DNA of 64,000 bases from Phyllobacterium phragmitis (GTDB taxonomy: Bacteria > Pseudomonadota > Alphaproteobacteria > Rhizobiales > Rhizobiaceae). Location of the stretch: assembly GCF_002980495.1 (NCBI RefSeq), contig NZ_PVBR01000007.1:203188-267187 (forward strand), read 5' to 3'. The position numbers and the translations under genes are program-made. Below, piece after piece: positions 18,921-27,782 of the stretch. The notes beneath the pieces were generated by a model. The model did no database searches, had not been told where the DNA came from, and saw only the letters and a program-made list of their open reading frames with translations. Every line of letters begins with the position of its first letter. Positions within the stretch are counted from its first letter, which is position 1.

Positions 18921-19763
18921 ATGAGAATTCCAAGCGACATCATGCCCATACCGGAAACATCTCCCCGTCCGCAACGGACCTCCGGCGAGGGACGGCTTTC
19001 GGTCAAGAAAACCGGCGACAGGACGCGGATCGACCGGCTTTTCCAGGAAGGTTCGGCAAAACTGCGCTTTCCGCAGAATCCGGGCGGTCACCTCGAAGCG
19101 GTGATGATCAATACGGCTGGCGGACTGACCGGCGGCGACCGGATGCGCTGGCAGTTCTCGCTCGGTGAGGATTGCCGCGCCAGCCTGACGACGCAGGCCT
19201 GCGAGAAGATCTACAAGGCGGAAGAAGGCTCGACGGCGACGGTGGATACGGTCATCGACGTGGCCGAGGGCGGATCGGTGGCCTGGCTGCCGCAGGAAAC
19301 GATCCTTTTCGAACGCTCAGCGCTTCATCGCAGGCTGACCGTCAATCTTGCCCCGACAGCGACGGCGCTGATCGTCGAAACGGTGGTTTTCGGCCGCAAG
19401 GCGATGGGCGAGGATATCGGCACGGCGACTTTCCGCGATTGCTGGCGCATCAGGCGCGGCGCGACGCTGGAGCATGCGGAAAACTTTTCCATCGGGCCCG
19501 ATGCGGGGGCGATGCTGGCGCGGCCGGCGCTTTTCGGCGGCAAGCGCGTTTTCGCCAGCGTGCTGCTCGTCGCGGAGGATTGCGAGCGGCATCTCGACGG
19601 CGCGCGGACGATCATTGGCAAGGACGGCGGTGTGTCGGCCTGGTCTGGCAAGCTTCTTGCTCGACTGGTCGACGACGATGCCTATTCGCTGAGAAAAAGG
19701 CTGATACCGCTGATCGGCCTGCTCAATAAAAAAGCAGAGCTGCCCAAAGTGTGGTCAACCTGA
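18921..19763 (+). CDS. ureD: Urease accessory protein UreD
   Basis: UreD forms the scaffold of the UreDFG complex that loads nickel into apo-urease. The 280 residues show the family blocks MINTAGGLTGGDRM near 55, TTQACEKIYKA near 90 and WLPQETILFE near 123. It is the first gene of the urease cluster and starts 48 bases after frcK, so read-through from the frc operon is possible. I see no obvious separate promoter in that short gap. The start is weakly supported by its ribosome-binding site, and an internal ATG at 18942 is an alternative. Confidence 0.93.
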   Translation: MRIPSDIMPIPETSPRPQRTSGEGRLSVKKTGDRTRIDRLFQEGSAKLRFPQNPGGHLEAVMINTAGGLTGGDRMRWQFSLGEDCRASLTTQACEKIYKAEEGSTATVDTVIDVAEGGSVAWLPQETILFERSALHRRLTVNLAPTATALIVETVVFGRKAMGEDIGTATFRDCWRIRRGATLEHAENFSIGPDAGAMLARPALFGGKRVFASVLLVAEDCERHLDGARTIIGKDGGVSAWSGKLLARLVDDDAYSLRKRLIPLIGLLNKKAELPKVWST

Positions 19764-19779
19764 AGACAGGGTATGAAAC

Positions 19780-20082
19780 ATGAATCTGACGCCGCGCGAA
19801 AAAGACAAGCTTTTGATTTCGATGGCGGCGATGGTGGCGCGCAAGAGGCTTGAACGCGGCGTCAAGCTCAACCACCCCGAGGCGATCGCGCTGATCAGCG
19901 ATTTCGTGGTCGAGGGGGCGCGCGACGGACGCTCCGTCGCCGATCTCATGGAAGCGGGTGCGCATGTCATCACCCGCGATCAGGTCATGGAAGGCATCGC
20001 CGAGATGATCCATGACGTGCAGGTCGAGGCGACCTTTCCCGACGGCACCAAGCTGGTGACCGTGCACGAACCGATCCGCTGA
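19780..20082 (+). CDS. ureA: Urease gamma subunit
   Basis: The 100-residue structural gamma subunit, normal in length. It starts [20 protein letters not shown] and includes [23 protein letters not shown], the family signature. It assembles with UreB and UreC into the cytoplasmic nickel enzyme that hydrolyses urea to ammonia and carbamate. It follows ureD by 16 bases. Confidence 0.97.
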   Translation: MNLTPREKDKLLISMAAMVARKRLERGVKLNHPEAIALISDFVVEGARDGRSVADLMEAGAHVITRDQVMEGIAEMIHDVQVEATFPDGTKLVTVHEPIR

Positions 20083-20137
20083 CCATTCGACGCCATCGAT
20101 CATCCGACACGACAAACCGACCACAAAAGGCAACACG

Positions 20138-20725
20138 ATGCGAAAATCCGCCCTGCTCACCGCCGCAATCCTGACACTTGCCTCGACGCCGGCCCTCGCT
20201 CATCTCAACCCGGCGGAGCATGGCTCCTTCGCCGCCGGATTTTCGCATCCGCTATTCGGCGCCGACCACATTCTGGCGATGGTGGCCGTCGGCCTGTGGG
20301 CGGCACTTCTCGGCGGACGCGCGCTCTGGCTGGTGCCTGCCGCATTCGTCGGCACGATGAGCGCCGGCTTCGTGCTTGCGCTCGCCGGCGCGCCGCTGCC
20401 CTTCGTCGAACCGGTCATTCTGGCCTCGGTCGTAGCCATCGGGCTTCTTGCGGCAATCGCGCTGAAGGTGCCGACTTCAGCCGCGATGGCCATGGTCGGC
20501 TTCTTCGCGCTGTTCCATGGCCATGCCCATGGCGGCGAGATGGGGTCGGCCGGCGCTGCCGCCTACGGCTTGGGCTTTGCGCTTGCGACAATGCTTCTGC
20601 ACATCGCCGGCATCGGTATCGGGCTTGGGCTTCCGCGTGTTTTCGGCGGCGACATGGGCAGGGTTGTCGCCCGCCTGGCGGGTGGCGCGACGGCGCTGGC
20701 CGGCCTTTGGCTGGCGGTAGCCTGA
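20138..20725 (+). CDS. ureJ: HupE/UreJ-family membrane protein, probable nickel transporter
   Basis: A 195-residue protein with an N-terminal signal-like helix and six to seven hydrophobic segments. It carries the HupE/UreJ nickel-binding pattern [12 protein letters not shown] (residues about 42-53) and a second cluster HGHAHGGEM near 128. HupE/UreJ proteins admit nickel across the inner membrane. Location between ureA and ureB ties it to urease metallation. Cobalt as an alternative substrate cannot be excluded from sequence. Confidence 0.88.
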   Translation: MRKSALLTAAILTLASTPALAHLNPAEHGSFAAGFSHPLFGADHILAMVAVGLWAALLGGRALWLVPAAFVGTMSAGFVLALAGAPLPFVEPVILASVVAIGLLAAIALKVPTSAAMAMVGFFALFHGHAHGGEMGSAGAAAYGLGFALATMLLHIAGIGIGLGLPRVFGGDMGRVVARLAGGATALAGLWLAVA

Positions 20726-20753
20726 TGGGGACGGCAGCGACGGGAGACATGGC

Positions 20754-21059
20754 ATGATCCCGGGCGAAATCATTACCGCCGATGGCGAGATCGAACTCAA
20801 CGCCGGCGCGCCGACCGTCACGCTGAAGGTTGCCAATACCGGCGACCGTCCCGTGCAGGTCGGATCGCATTATCATTTCTTCGAGACCAATGAAGGTCTC
20901 GTCTTCGACCGCGAAAAAGCGCGCGGCATGCGCCTCGACATCGCGGCGGGAACCGCCGTGCGTTTCGAGCCCGGACAGGAGCGCGACGTGACACTGGCGC
21001 CACTTTCAGGCGGGCGCGGCGTCTACGGCTTCCGGCAGCAGGTCATGGGCAAGCTATGA
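20754..21059 (+). CDS. ureB: Urease beta subunit
   Basis: A 101-residue structural beta subunit. It begins [16 protein letters not shown] and contains [11 protein letters not shown] and [18 protein letters not shown], the family signatures. It starts 28 bases after the hupE/ureJ stop. Length is normal and nothing is missing. Confidence 0.97.
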   Translation: MIPGEIITADGEIELNAGAPTVTLKVANTGDRPVQVGSHYHFFETNEGLVFDREKARGMRLDIAAGTAVRFEPGQERDVTLAPLSGGRGVYGFRQQVMGKL

Positions 21060-21163
21060 CGATATTGGCGGCATTCCACAGCGATACTCCCTTCCGCCGC
21101 GGCGAAAGTTTTTCCGCCATGGCCGGGTGTCGCGGGATGTCGCCGCCTGAGATGACCGAGACG

Positions 21164-21574
21164 TCAGCTCGCCTTCTTGGTCACCAGCGTCAGCGTTCCA
21201 TTATTGTCGACATTGGCGGCGATGACCTGAGCCGAGGTGACGCCCTTTTCCTTCAACGCGGCGGTGATCTGCGGCGTGGCGTCGATGGAACTGCGCAGGG
21301 CCTTGATGTCTTCGTCGCCGGTCTTGGCGACCGCCGCATTGACCTGTTTCTGCGTGTCGGCAGGCAGTTCGCTGATATCGACGATGGCAACACGCTTGAT
21401 GCCGGGGCTCGCCGGCTGCGATTCACTCTGGCCGGGAGTGGCCGGGGCCTTCGCGTCGGGCGCCTGCGCGGCCGGAGCTTGCGAAGGCGTCTGCTGGGCC
21501 TGCGCATGAACCGCGGCAAGGGGCATCGCGGCGAATGCTGCCAGGGCAGTCATTTTGATCGTCATCCTGCGCAT
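21164..21574 (-). CDS. Exported protein of unknown function inside the urease cluster
   Basis: A 136-residue protein read opposite to the ure genes. A signal peptide (MRRMTIKMTALAAFAAMPLAAVHA) is followed by a disordered segment rich in Q, A and P. A compact C-terminal part of about 75 residues starts near KRVAIVDISELPADTQKQV. The ribosome-binding site AAAAGGACACAAT fits the ATG at 21574. I do not recognise a named domain; it looks like a small periplasmic protein. Being antisense between ureB and ureC, its transcription would oppose the operon, and ureC probably has its own promoter in 21575-21789. Confidence 0.75.
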   Translation of the reverse strand: MRRMTIKMTALAAFAAMPLAAVHAQAQQTPSQAPAAQAPDAKAPATPGQSESQPASPGIKRVAIVDISELPADTQKQVNAAVAKTGDEDIKALRSSIDATPQITAALKEKGVTSAQVIAANVDNNGTLTLVTKKAS

Positions 21575-21789
21575 ATTGTGTCCTTTTCGTTGGCGTTTCG
21601 ATCAGCCTTTTCGGCCGCCGCCCGCTCGACAATGCGCAGCGACCGGCAGTCATCGAATGACGATCACAACCCACACGACGAATTCGATGTGAAGCGGTCA
21701 TCCCTCGGGTTTTTCCGTGACCATAATGTGGCGGAAACAAGGCCGGCAGGTTCCGCAACATATCAGCCGCAAGACGCAAGGAGCCGTTG

Positions 21790-23502
21790 ATGCCCGCCAG
21801 GATTTCCCGATCAGCCTATGCCCAGATGTTCGGCCCGACGACGGGCGACAAGGTGCGGCTTGCCGATACTGAGCTCTTCATCGAGGTGGAAAAGGATTTC
21901 ACCGTCTATGGCGAGGAGGTGAAGTTCGGCGGCGGCAAGGTAATCCGCGACGGCATGGGGCAGAGCCAGGTGGCGCGGGCCGACGGCGCCGTCGATACCG
22001 TGATCACCAATGCGCTGGTCGTCGACGTGACCGGCATCTACAAGGCCGATATCGGCCTGAAGGACGGGCGCATCTCAGGCATCGGCAAGGCCGGCAATCC
22101 CGATACGCAACCTGGCGTCACCATCATCGTCGGCCCCGGTACGGAGGCCATCGCCGGCGAAGGCAAGATTCTCACCGCAGGCGGCTTCGACGCGCATATC
22201 CACTTCATCTGCCCGCAGCAGATCGAAGAGGCGCTGATGTCGGGCGTCACCACCATGCTCGGCGGCGGAACAGGCCCGGCGCATGGCACGCTCGCCACCA
22301 CCTGCACCCCCGGCCCGTGGCATATGGGCCGGATGATCCAGTCCTTCGACAATATCCCGATGAATATCGGACTTTCCGGCAAGGGCAACGCCTCGCTGCC
22401 GAAGGCGCTCGAAGAGATGGTGCTGGGCGGCGCCTGCTCGCTAAAGCTGCACGAGGACTGGGGCACGACGCCAGCTGCGATCGACAATTGCCTTGCGGTC
22501 GCCGATGCCTATGACGTGCAGGTGATGATCCATACCGACACGCTGAACGAGAGCGGCTTCGTCGAGGACACGGTCGCCGCCTTCAAGGGCCGCACCATCC
22601 ATGCCTTCCACACGGAGGGTGCGGGCGGTGGCCATGCGCCCGATATCATCAAGATCTGCGGCCTGCCGAACGTCATCCCCTCCTCGACCAATCCGACACG
22701 GCCCTATACCGGCAATACCATTGCCGAACATCTCGACATGCTGATGGTCTGCCACCATCTGTCGCCGTCGATCCCGGAAGATGTCGCCTTCGCCGAAAGC
22801 CGCATCCGCAAGGAAACGATCGCGGCCGAGGACATATTGCACGATATCGGCGCCTTCTCGATCATCGCGTCGGACAGCCAGGCGATGGGCCGCGTCGGCG
22901 AGGTGCTGATCCGCACATGGCAGACGGCCGACAAGATGAAGCGGCAGCGCGGTTCGCTGCCCGAGGACAAGGGCGGCAACGACAATTTCCGCGTCAAGCG
23001 CTACATCGCCAAATATACGATCAACCCTGCCATCGCGCACGGGATCTCCGGCCATGTCGGCTCGATCGAAGTGGGCAAGCGCGCCGATCTGGTGTTGTGG
23101 AGCCCGGCCTTCTTCGGCGTCAAGCCCGACATGGTGCTGCTCGGCGGTTCCATCGTCGCAGCCCCCATGGGCGACCCCAATGCCTCGATCCCGACACCGC
23201 AGCCGGTGCATTACCGCTATATGTTCGGCGCCTATGGCAAGAATGTCAGCCAATCCTCGGTGACCTTCGTCAGCCGCGCTTCGCTCGATGCGGGGCTGAA
23301 GGCAAAACTCGGCGTCGACAAGGAAATGGTCGCCGTCGAGAACACGCGCGGCGGCATCTCCAAGGCGTCGATGGTGCATAATTTCGCCACGCCGCATATC
23401 GAGGTCGATCCGGAGACCTACGAAGTGCGCGCCGACGGGGAGTTGCTGACCTGCGAACCGGCGACCATCCTGCCGATGGCGCAGCGGTATTTTTTGTTCT
23501 AA
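21790..23502 (+). CDS. ureC: Urease alpha subunit, catalytic
   Basis: A 570-residue catalytic subunit. Nickel ligands are visible: HIHF near residue 137 (two histidines), the lysine carbamylated in active enzyme in [10 protein letters not shown] near 219, and later histidines in [11 protein letters not shown] and [14 protein letters not shown]. The mobile-flap cysteine/histidine region reads LMVCHHLSP. The start is the ATG at 21790, preceded by AAGGAG with ideal spacing; a TTG one codon earlier is less likely. All catalytic elements are intact. Confidence 0.98.
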   Translation: MPARISRSAYAQMFGPTTGDKVRLADTELFIEVEKDFTVYGEEVKFGGGKVIRDGMGQSQVARADGAVDTVITNALVVDVTGIYKADIGLKDGRISGIGKAGNPDTQPGVTIIVGPGTEAIAGEGKILTAGGFDAHIHFICPQQIEEALMSGVTTMLGGGTGPAHGTLATTCTPGPWHMGRMIQSFDNIPMNIGLSGKGNASLPKALEEMVLGGACSLKLHEDWGTTPAAIDNCLAVADAYDVQVMIHTDTLNESGFVEDTVAAFKGRTIHAFHTEGAGGGHAPDIIKICGLPNVIPSSTNPTRPYTGNTIAEHLDMLMVCHHLSPSIPEDVAFAESRIRKETIAAEDILHDIGAFSIIASDSQAMGRVGEVLIRTWQTADKMKRQRGSLPEDKGGNDNFRVKRYIAKYTINPAIAHGISGHVGSIEVGKRADLVLWSPAFFGVKPDMVLLGGSIVAAPMGDPNASIPTPQPVHYRYMFGAYGKNVSQSSVTFVSRASLDAGLKAKLGVDKEMVAVENTRGGISKASMVHNFATPHIEVDPETYEVRADGELLTCEPATILPMAQRYFLF

Positions 23503-23697
23503 CCGGCCATGGCGATAAAGTTGAATTGGCTGCGGATTTTACAATCCAAGCCTTTCCTTCGCAATTGCAGCATGGTTTATTCGCCCAGCCAGTTCGGCGC
23601 CGTCCTCCCCGGAACCGCCGAAAGCCAAAACACCAACCGCGAAGCCTGCCCGCCCTCCCCCGGGCATGGCCGATTATTTGATTGCGAAGGAACTGTC

Positions 23698-24240
23698 ATG
23701 ACCGTGAGAAAAGTGCCCGATGTCACCTTCCGCACCCGTGTGCGCGACGAGAGCATCGAAGGCCCGAACCCCTATCGCTGGCAAGACAAGACGACGGCCG
23801 ATTATTTCGGCGGCAAGCGGGTCGTCCTGTTCTCGCTTCCCGGCGCCTTCACCCCCACCTGCTCGACCTATCAGCTTCCCGATTTCGAGAAGCTCTACGA
23901 CGAGTTCAAGGCGCAGGGTATCGATGAGATCTACTGCATCTCCGTCAACGACACCTTCGTCATGAATGCCTGGGGCAAGGCGCAAGGGTTGAAAAACGTC
24001 AAGCTCATTCCGGACGGCTCGGGCGAGTTCACCCGCAAGATCGGCATGCTCGTCGCCAAGGACAATCTCGGCTTCGGCATGCGCTCCTGGCGCTATGCGG
24101 CCGTCATCGACAACGGCATCGTGGAACGGTGGTTCGAGGAGGAAGGCTTCTCCGACAATTGCCAAACCGACCCCTATGGCGTCTCCGCGCCGCAGAACAT
24201 TCTCGCCAATCTGAAGGCGGGCGAAGCGGTCGCCGCTTAA
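23698..24240 (+). CDS. Peroxiredoxin (Prx5/AhpC-TSA redoxin type)
   Basis: A 180-residue thiol peroxidase of the Prx5-like redoxin family that reduces hydrogen and alkyl peroxides in the cytoplasm. The active-site motif PGAFTPTC is at 48-55, giving a peroxidatic Cys55. Further cysteines are in EIYCISVND and FSDNCQTD. The start at 23698 has GAAGGAAC before it; the 195 bases after ureC hold nothing else. It sits between ureC and ureE on the same strand and is probably co-transcribed. Why urease assembly is paired with a peroxidase is unknown. Confidence 0.9.
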   Translation: MTVRKVPDVTFRTRVRDESIEGPNPYRWQDKTTADYFGGKRVVLFSLPGAFTPTCSTYQLPDFEKLYDEFKAQGIDEIYCISVNDTFVMNAWGKAQGLKNVKLIPDGSGEFTRKIGMLVAKDNLGFGMRSWRYAAVIDNGIVERWFEEEGFSDNCQTDPYGVSAPQNILANLKAGEAVAA

Positions 24241-24253
24241 GATGGTATAACTC

Positions 24254-24281
24254 CCCCCGATCGCGTCCGCGCGGTCGGGGG
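24254..24281. other. Strong hairpin between the peroxiredoxin gene and ureE
   Basis: CCCCCGA and TCGGGGG pair around a GC-rich loop 14 bases after the peroxiredoxin stop. No T-run follows, so it is more likely an RNA-processing or attenuating hairpin than a full terminator. It lies within the otherwise colinear urease genes. Confidence 0.5.
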
Positions 24282-24308
24282 CATCGCCCCAGCCCAAGGT
24301 GAACCAAC

Positions 24309-24794
24309 ATGATCCGCGCCATTTCCCACGACCATGCCGGCCACTCCAAGGGCATTCCCTACGACCTGGTCACACTTGCTCATGACGAGCGGCATCTGCG
24401 CCGCAAGGTGCTGACGCTGGTGCATGGCGATCAGGTGCTCGTCGATTTCCCGGAGCCCGTGGCGTTCCGCCATGGCGATGTGCTGGTGCTGGAAGACGGG
24501 CGGCTGGTCGAGATCATCGCGGCGGAAGAATATCTCTACGAAATTACCCCGCGCGACCGGTTGCATCTCACCGAACTTGCCTGGCATCTCGGCAACAGGC
24601 ATCTGCCGGCGCAGATCGAGGAGACGCGCATCGTCATCCTGCGCGACCACGTCATCAAGGCGATGCTGGAAGGCCTCGGCGCGACGGTCAAGGAAATCTC
24701 CGAGCCGTTCCACCCGGTGCGCGGCGCCTATCACGGCCATTCGCACGATCATGAGCATGAGCACCACCACGATCACGCCCATCACCATGGCTGA
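24309..24794 (+). CDS. ureE: Urease nickel metallochaperone UreE
   Basis: A 161-residue nickel carrier that hands metal to UreG/UreDF. The N-terminal peptide-binding-like domain is followed by a metal-binding domain with HLGNRHLP near residue 98. The C-terminus carries a histidine-rich nickel-storage tail ([20 protein letters not shown]). The gene overlaps ureF by eight bases. Confidence 0.95.
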   Translation: MIRAISHDHAGHSKGIPYDLVTLAHDERHLRRKVLTLVHGDQVLVDFPEPVAFRHGDVLVLEDGRLVEIIAAEEYLYEITPRDRLHLTELAWHLGNRHLPAQIEETRIVILRDHVIKAMLEGLGATVKEISEPFHPVRGAYHGHSHDHEHEHHHDHAHHHG

Positions 24795-25458
24795 GGCAAC
24801 GACCGGCCAGGTGCTGATCCGTCTTCTGACATGGCTGTCGCCCGCTTTTCCAGTCGGCGCCTTTTCCTACAGCCACGGCCTTGAGCGGGCGATCCATGAC
24901 GGGCTGATCGGCGACCGGCAGACGCTGAGCGACTGGCTGAGCGACCTTCTCAGCCATGGCTCCGGCTGGAACGATGCGGTGCTTTTCGCCGAAAGCTTCA
25001 GGCAGGTGACGGATGGCGGTGAACCGGACGAAGTGGCCGGGCTCGCCGAAGCGCTCGCCGGATCGCGCGAACGGCACATGGAAACCATGCTGCAGGGTGG
25101 CGCTTTCCTGAAAGCGGCGGCCGCATGGCCGCATCAGGTGCTGCAGCGGCTTGAAGGCGATGTCGCCTATCCCATCGCGGTCGGGGCGGTTGCCGGCGCG
25201 CATGGCGTCGGGCTCGAAGCAGCGCTTGCCGCCTATCTGCATGCCTTCGCCTCCAATCTCATCCAGGGCGCCGTCAGGCTCGTGCCGCTCGGCCAGAGCG
25301 ACGGCGTGGCGACGCTTGCGGCGCTCGAACATGTCATTCTTGACCTTGCTGCCCGCGCGGCCGGTTCGACACTGGACGATCTCGGTTCCGCCGCGATCAT
25401 GTCCGATATCATGGCCATGCAACACGAGACGCAATATTCGAGGGTTTTCCGATCATGA
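24787..25458 (+). CDS. ureF: Urease accessory protein UreF
   Basis: A 223-residue protein that bridges UreD and UreG and gates GTPase-dependent nickel transfer. The conserved opening [21 protein letters not shown] lies at about residues 13-32, in two blocks: [11 protein letters not shown] and AFSYSHGLE. The start lies inside the ureE stop region and the stop overlaps ureG (ATGA), so ureE, ureF and ureG are translationally linked. Confidence 0.95.
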   Translation: MAEATTGQVLIRLLTWLSPAFPVGAFSYSHGLERAIHDGLIGDRQTLSDWLSDLLSHGSGWNDAVLFAESFRQVTDGGEPDEVAGLAEALAGSRERHMETMLQGGAFLKAAAAWPHQVLQRLEGDVAYPIAVGAVAGAHGVGLEAALAAYLHAFASNLIQGAVRLVPLGQSDGVATLAALEHVILDLAARAAGSTLDDLGSAAIMSDIMAMQHETQYSRVFRS

Positions 25459-26078
25459 AATCATCCAACGGTCCTCTGCGCGTCGGCATCGGCGGTCCTG
25501 TCGGTTCGGGCAAGACGACGGTCACCGAAATGCTGTGCAAGGCGATGCGCGAGCGCTATTCCGTCGCCGTCGTCACCAATGACATCTACACCAAGGAGGA
25601 CGCGCTGATCCTTAGCCGGCTTCAGGCGCTGCCCGAGGACAGAATCATGGGCGTCGAGACCGGCGGCTGCCCGCATACCGCGATCCGCGAGGACGCGACG
25701 ATCAATCTCCAGGCGATCGCCCAGATGAACAAGCGCCATCCCGATCTCGATATCGTCTTCATCGAATCGGGCGGCGACAATCTGGCGGCGACCTTCTCGC
25801 CCGATCTCGCCGACCTGACGATCTATGTCATTTCCGTCTGCCAGGGCGAGAAGATCCCGCGCAAGGGCGGTCCCGGCATCACCCGCTCCGATCTTCTCAT
25901 CATCAACAAGAAGGATCTCGCGCCTTATGTCGGCGCTGACCTCGACGTGATGGAAAGCGACACGAAGAGCCAGCGCGGTGTGAAACCTTATGTCTTCACC
26001 GACATGCTGCGCCGCGACGGGCTCGATCAGGTCGTGGCATTCATCAAGTCTGCCGGCGGCCTGCACATGGCTGCATGA
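25455..26078 (+). CDS. ureG: Urease GTPase UreG
   Basis: A 207-residue SIMIBI-class GTPase that drives nickel delivery. The P-loop is [10 protein letters not shown] near 14, the nickel-binding CPH motif is in [14 protein letters not shown] near 74, and IESGGDN near 104 and [10 protein letters not shown] near 157 complete the nucleotide site. It ends the urease set; a small frame begins in its stop codon (ATGA at 26075). Confidence 0.97.
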   Translation: MKSSNGPLRVGIGGPVGSGKTTVTEMLCKAMRERYSVAVVTNDIYTKEDALILSRLQALPEDRIMGVETGGCPHTAIREDATINLQAIAQMNKRHPDLDIVFIESGGDNLAATFSPDLADLTIYVISVCQGEKIPRKGGPGITRSDLLIINKKDLAPYVGADLDVMESDTKSQRGVKPYVFTDMLRRDGLDQVVAFIKSAGGLHMAA

Positions 26079-26185
26079 AAACAGGCGGAAAACGCAACGC
26101 TGATTATGTGGAACAATCGCAGCAACAGATAATTGTTACCATGGACCCATTGCAGCGAAGGGCTATATTGGAGGAAAAGCCTGAC

Positions 26186-26377
26186 ATGAGTACCTATCTT
26201 CCCCAGGATCTGCAGGATGCGCTCGAACGCTTCATTGCCAGGAAACACGGCGCCGTCAACAAGTCGGAAGCGATTGCCATGATCCTGCGTGACTGGCTGG
26301 TGCAGCACGGCTATCTTCCCGCGGAACCGGAAGAAGGCACGCCGCCCGAAGAGTTGAACGCCAGCAATGACGACTGA
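26186..26377 (+). CDS. Small protein with a possible ribbon-helix-helix fold
   Basis: A 63-residue frame. ATG at 26186 follows GGAGG, though a longer version could start at 26075 in the ureG stop (ATGA). The sequence MSTYLPQDLQDALERFIARK with VNKSEAIAMILRDWLVQHGY has the strand-helix-helix look of ribbon-helix-helix DNA-binding proteins. No toxin-like partner is recognisable beside it. The assignment is by pattern only. Confidence 0.6.
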   Translation: MSTYLPQDLQDALERFIARKHGAVNKSEAIAMILRDWLVQHGYLPAEPEEGTPPEELNASNDD

Positions 26378-26392
26378 TATGGGACGACTGAT

Positions 26393-26743
26393 ATGGGAAC
26401 GGCTGACATGGCAGGCGATCTGAACAACAGGCCGCCTGAGTTCCTGCCCGCATCTGCGCTCGGCAAACGCCTCGCCATCCTGCTGGCGCTGGCGGTCATC
26501 CTGCTTCTGGCTCTGGCGTGGATGACCGTAGCCCTCCTCGACGCGACGGACGGCCTCAGCATCGATCCGCTGACATTCACCGCAACCAATCTGGAGCAGA
26601 TCGGCGCCCTCCTGGTGCTGGCCGATGGAGAAACATCGGTGCACCAGAGCGGCGTTCATGCCGGGCGCGCCTTGGTTTCCGACAAGGACGGGATTCTCGC
26701 CGTCCTTTCGCAACGGCATGGTTTTCCCGATCCGCATCCGTGA
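26393..26743 (+). CDS. Small membrane-anchored protein of unknown function
   Basis: About 116 residues (111 if the ATG at 26408 is used). One clear transmembrane helix, LAILLALAVILLLALAW, is near residue 28, followed by an approximately 65-residue soluble part with no recognised domain. The start is unclear because a perfect 14-base tandem duplication (26370-26398) creates several near-identical ATG contexts without a good ribosome-binding site. It lies 15 bases after the preceding small gene and is probably co-transcribed. Confidence 0.5.
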   Translation: MGTADMAGDLNNRPPEFLPASALGKRLAILLALAVILLLALAWMTVALLDATDGLSIDPLTFTATNLEQIGALLVLADGETSVHQSGVHAGRALVSDKDGILAVLSQRHGFPDPHP

Positions 26744-26824
26744 ATGCGAGGCATCATAAAAATCCCCGCTTTCGCATCGATAATCAAACATGCTAGGCCT
26801 ATCCGAAATGAGAGGAAATGCTCC

Positions 26825-27013
26825 ATGGCATTCGAAGACATCAAGGCGGAGATCGCGCTTCTTTTCCAGGAAATGGTCAACCAGCCCAAGGATGCGCATG
26901 AGATCCGCGAAGCGCTGCGCGGAAAGCTGAACGAGTTGAAAGCCAACGGCATGCCCTTGCCGGACGATCTGGTGGCGCTCGAAAAGCAGCTCGGAACCGA
27001 TTTCGATTCGTGA
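26825..27013 (+). CDS. Small conserved-looking soluble protein of unknown function
   Basis: A 62-residue, acidic and probably helical protein: MAFEDIKAEIALLFQEM ... LPDDLVALEKQLGTDF. The ribosome-binding site GAGAGGAAATG is well placed. No signal peptide or membrane segment is present. I cannot name the family. It ends 48 bases before the lipoprotein transglycosylase gene. Confidence 0.65.
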   Translation: MAFEDIKAEIALLFQEMVNQPKDAHEIREALRGKLNELKANGMPLPDDLVALEKQLGTDFDS

Positions 27014-27061
27014 TGCGACGGCAACGATCTTTCATTCTGTTTCCTGCGTGAGGAGGCTTCC

Positions 27062-27637
27062 CTGTCTTCCTTCCGCACTCTGCTGGCGGCGCTCGCCCTC
27101 TGTTCTTTAAGCCTTTCCGCCTGCACGACGGCGGGAAACAAGCCCTCAAAGCCCGCCACGGCAGCGTCCTCCGGCACGAAAGCCGAAGCCGGGAACGGTG
27201 TCGATGCGCTCATCGCCCAATATGCCGCATTCTACAAAGTGCCGGAAGGGTTGGTGCGGCGCGTCGTGGCGCGTGAAAGCAGGTTCAATCCATCGGCGCG
27301 CAACGGCCCCCATTGGGGGCTGATGCAGATAAGGCACGATACGGCGCGGACCATGGGATATTCGGGATCGGCGCGCGGACTGCTCGATGCCGAAACCAAT
27401 CTTCGATATGGCGTGAAATATCTGGCGGGAGCCTATCTGGTGGCGGGCGGCAATGAGACACAGGCCGTGCGTCTTTATTCGCGCGGCTATTATTATGACG
27501 CCAAGCGCAAGGGGCTGCTTGAAGAAACAGGCCTGAGGCCGCAGGCTTTCACCGCCGAACAGCCTACACCCGCAATCCCGATGCAAACGCCGGAGCCGCA
27601 GGCAAACATCAGCGCACCGGCTGCGACCGATCAATGA
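27062..27637 (+). CDS. Lipoprotein lytic transglycosylase (SLT domain) with apparent CTG start
   Basis: A peptidoglycan lytic transglycosylase of about 191 residues. The SLT catalytic glutamate is in RRVVARESRFNPSA near residue 67, followed by HWGLMQIR and YSRGYYYDAK. Read from a CTG at 27062, the N-terminus is a lipoprotein signal peptide with lipobox LSAC (Cys21), so it would be outer-membrane anchored. No ATG, GTG or TTG occurs in frame between the upstream stop (27011) and this CTG. AGGAGG lies five bases before the CTG. A GTG at 27239 exists but would remove the signal peptide. A base-call error turning ATG into CTG is the alternative. Confidence 0.85.
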   Translation: MSSFRTLLAALALCSLSLSACTTAGNKPSKPATAASSGTKAEAGNGVDALIAQYAAFYKVPEGLVRRVVARESRFNPSARNGPHWGLMQIRHDTARTMGYSGSARGLLDAETNLRYGVKYLAGAYLVAGGNETQAVRLYSRGYYYDAKRKGLLEETGLRPQAFTAEQPTPAIPMQTPEPQANISAPAATDQ

Positions 27638-27667
27638 AATTCATTTGTCCGACGGTTGCCGCTTTGG

Positions 27668-27772
27668 CTACAGCATCGGTCAAAAATCGGATTCGATTTT
27701 TGGAAAGCGCGATGCGTAGATACAAAGAGTTAGAGCGTCCTTTGTGCGTCCGAATGGACGCACGGCGCTCTG
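27668..27772. repeat. Mosaic palindromic repeat (modules A and B)
   Basis: Module A is a hairpin around AAAAATCGGATTCGATTTTT. Module B is the palindrome AGAGCGTCCTTTGTGCGTCC / GGACGCACGGCGCTCT. The same module order occurs at 50565-50664, and module B recurs alone at 59001-59041 and 63244-63283. It is intergenic. Confidence 0.8.
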
Positions 27773-27782
27773 TTGGACAGCC

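Noticed and set aside
23509..23697. N-terminal extension of the peroxiredoxin
   Set aside because: No conserved residues; a ribosome-binding site precedes the ATG at 23698.
26744..26824. Longer start for the 62-residue gene at 26825
   Set aside because: A good ribosome-binding site lies immediately before 26825 and the extension overlaps the previous gene's end region without conserved sequence.
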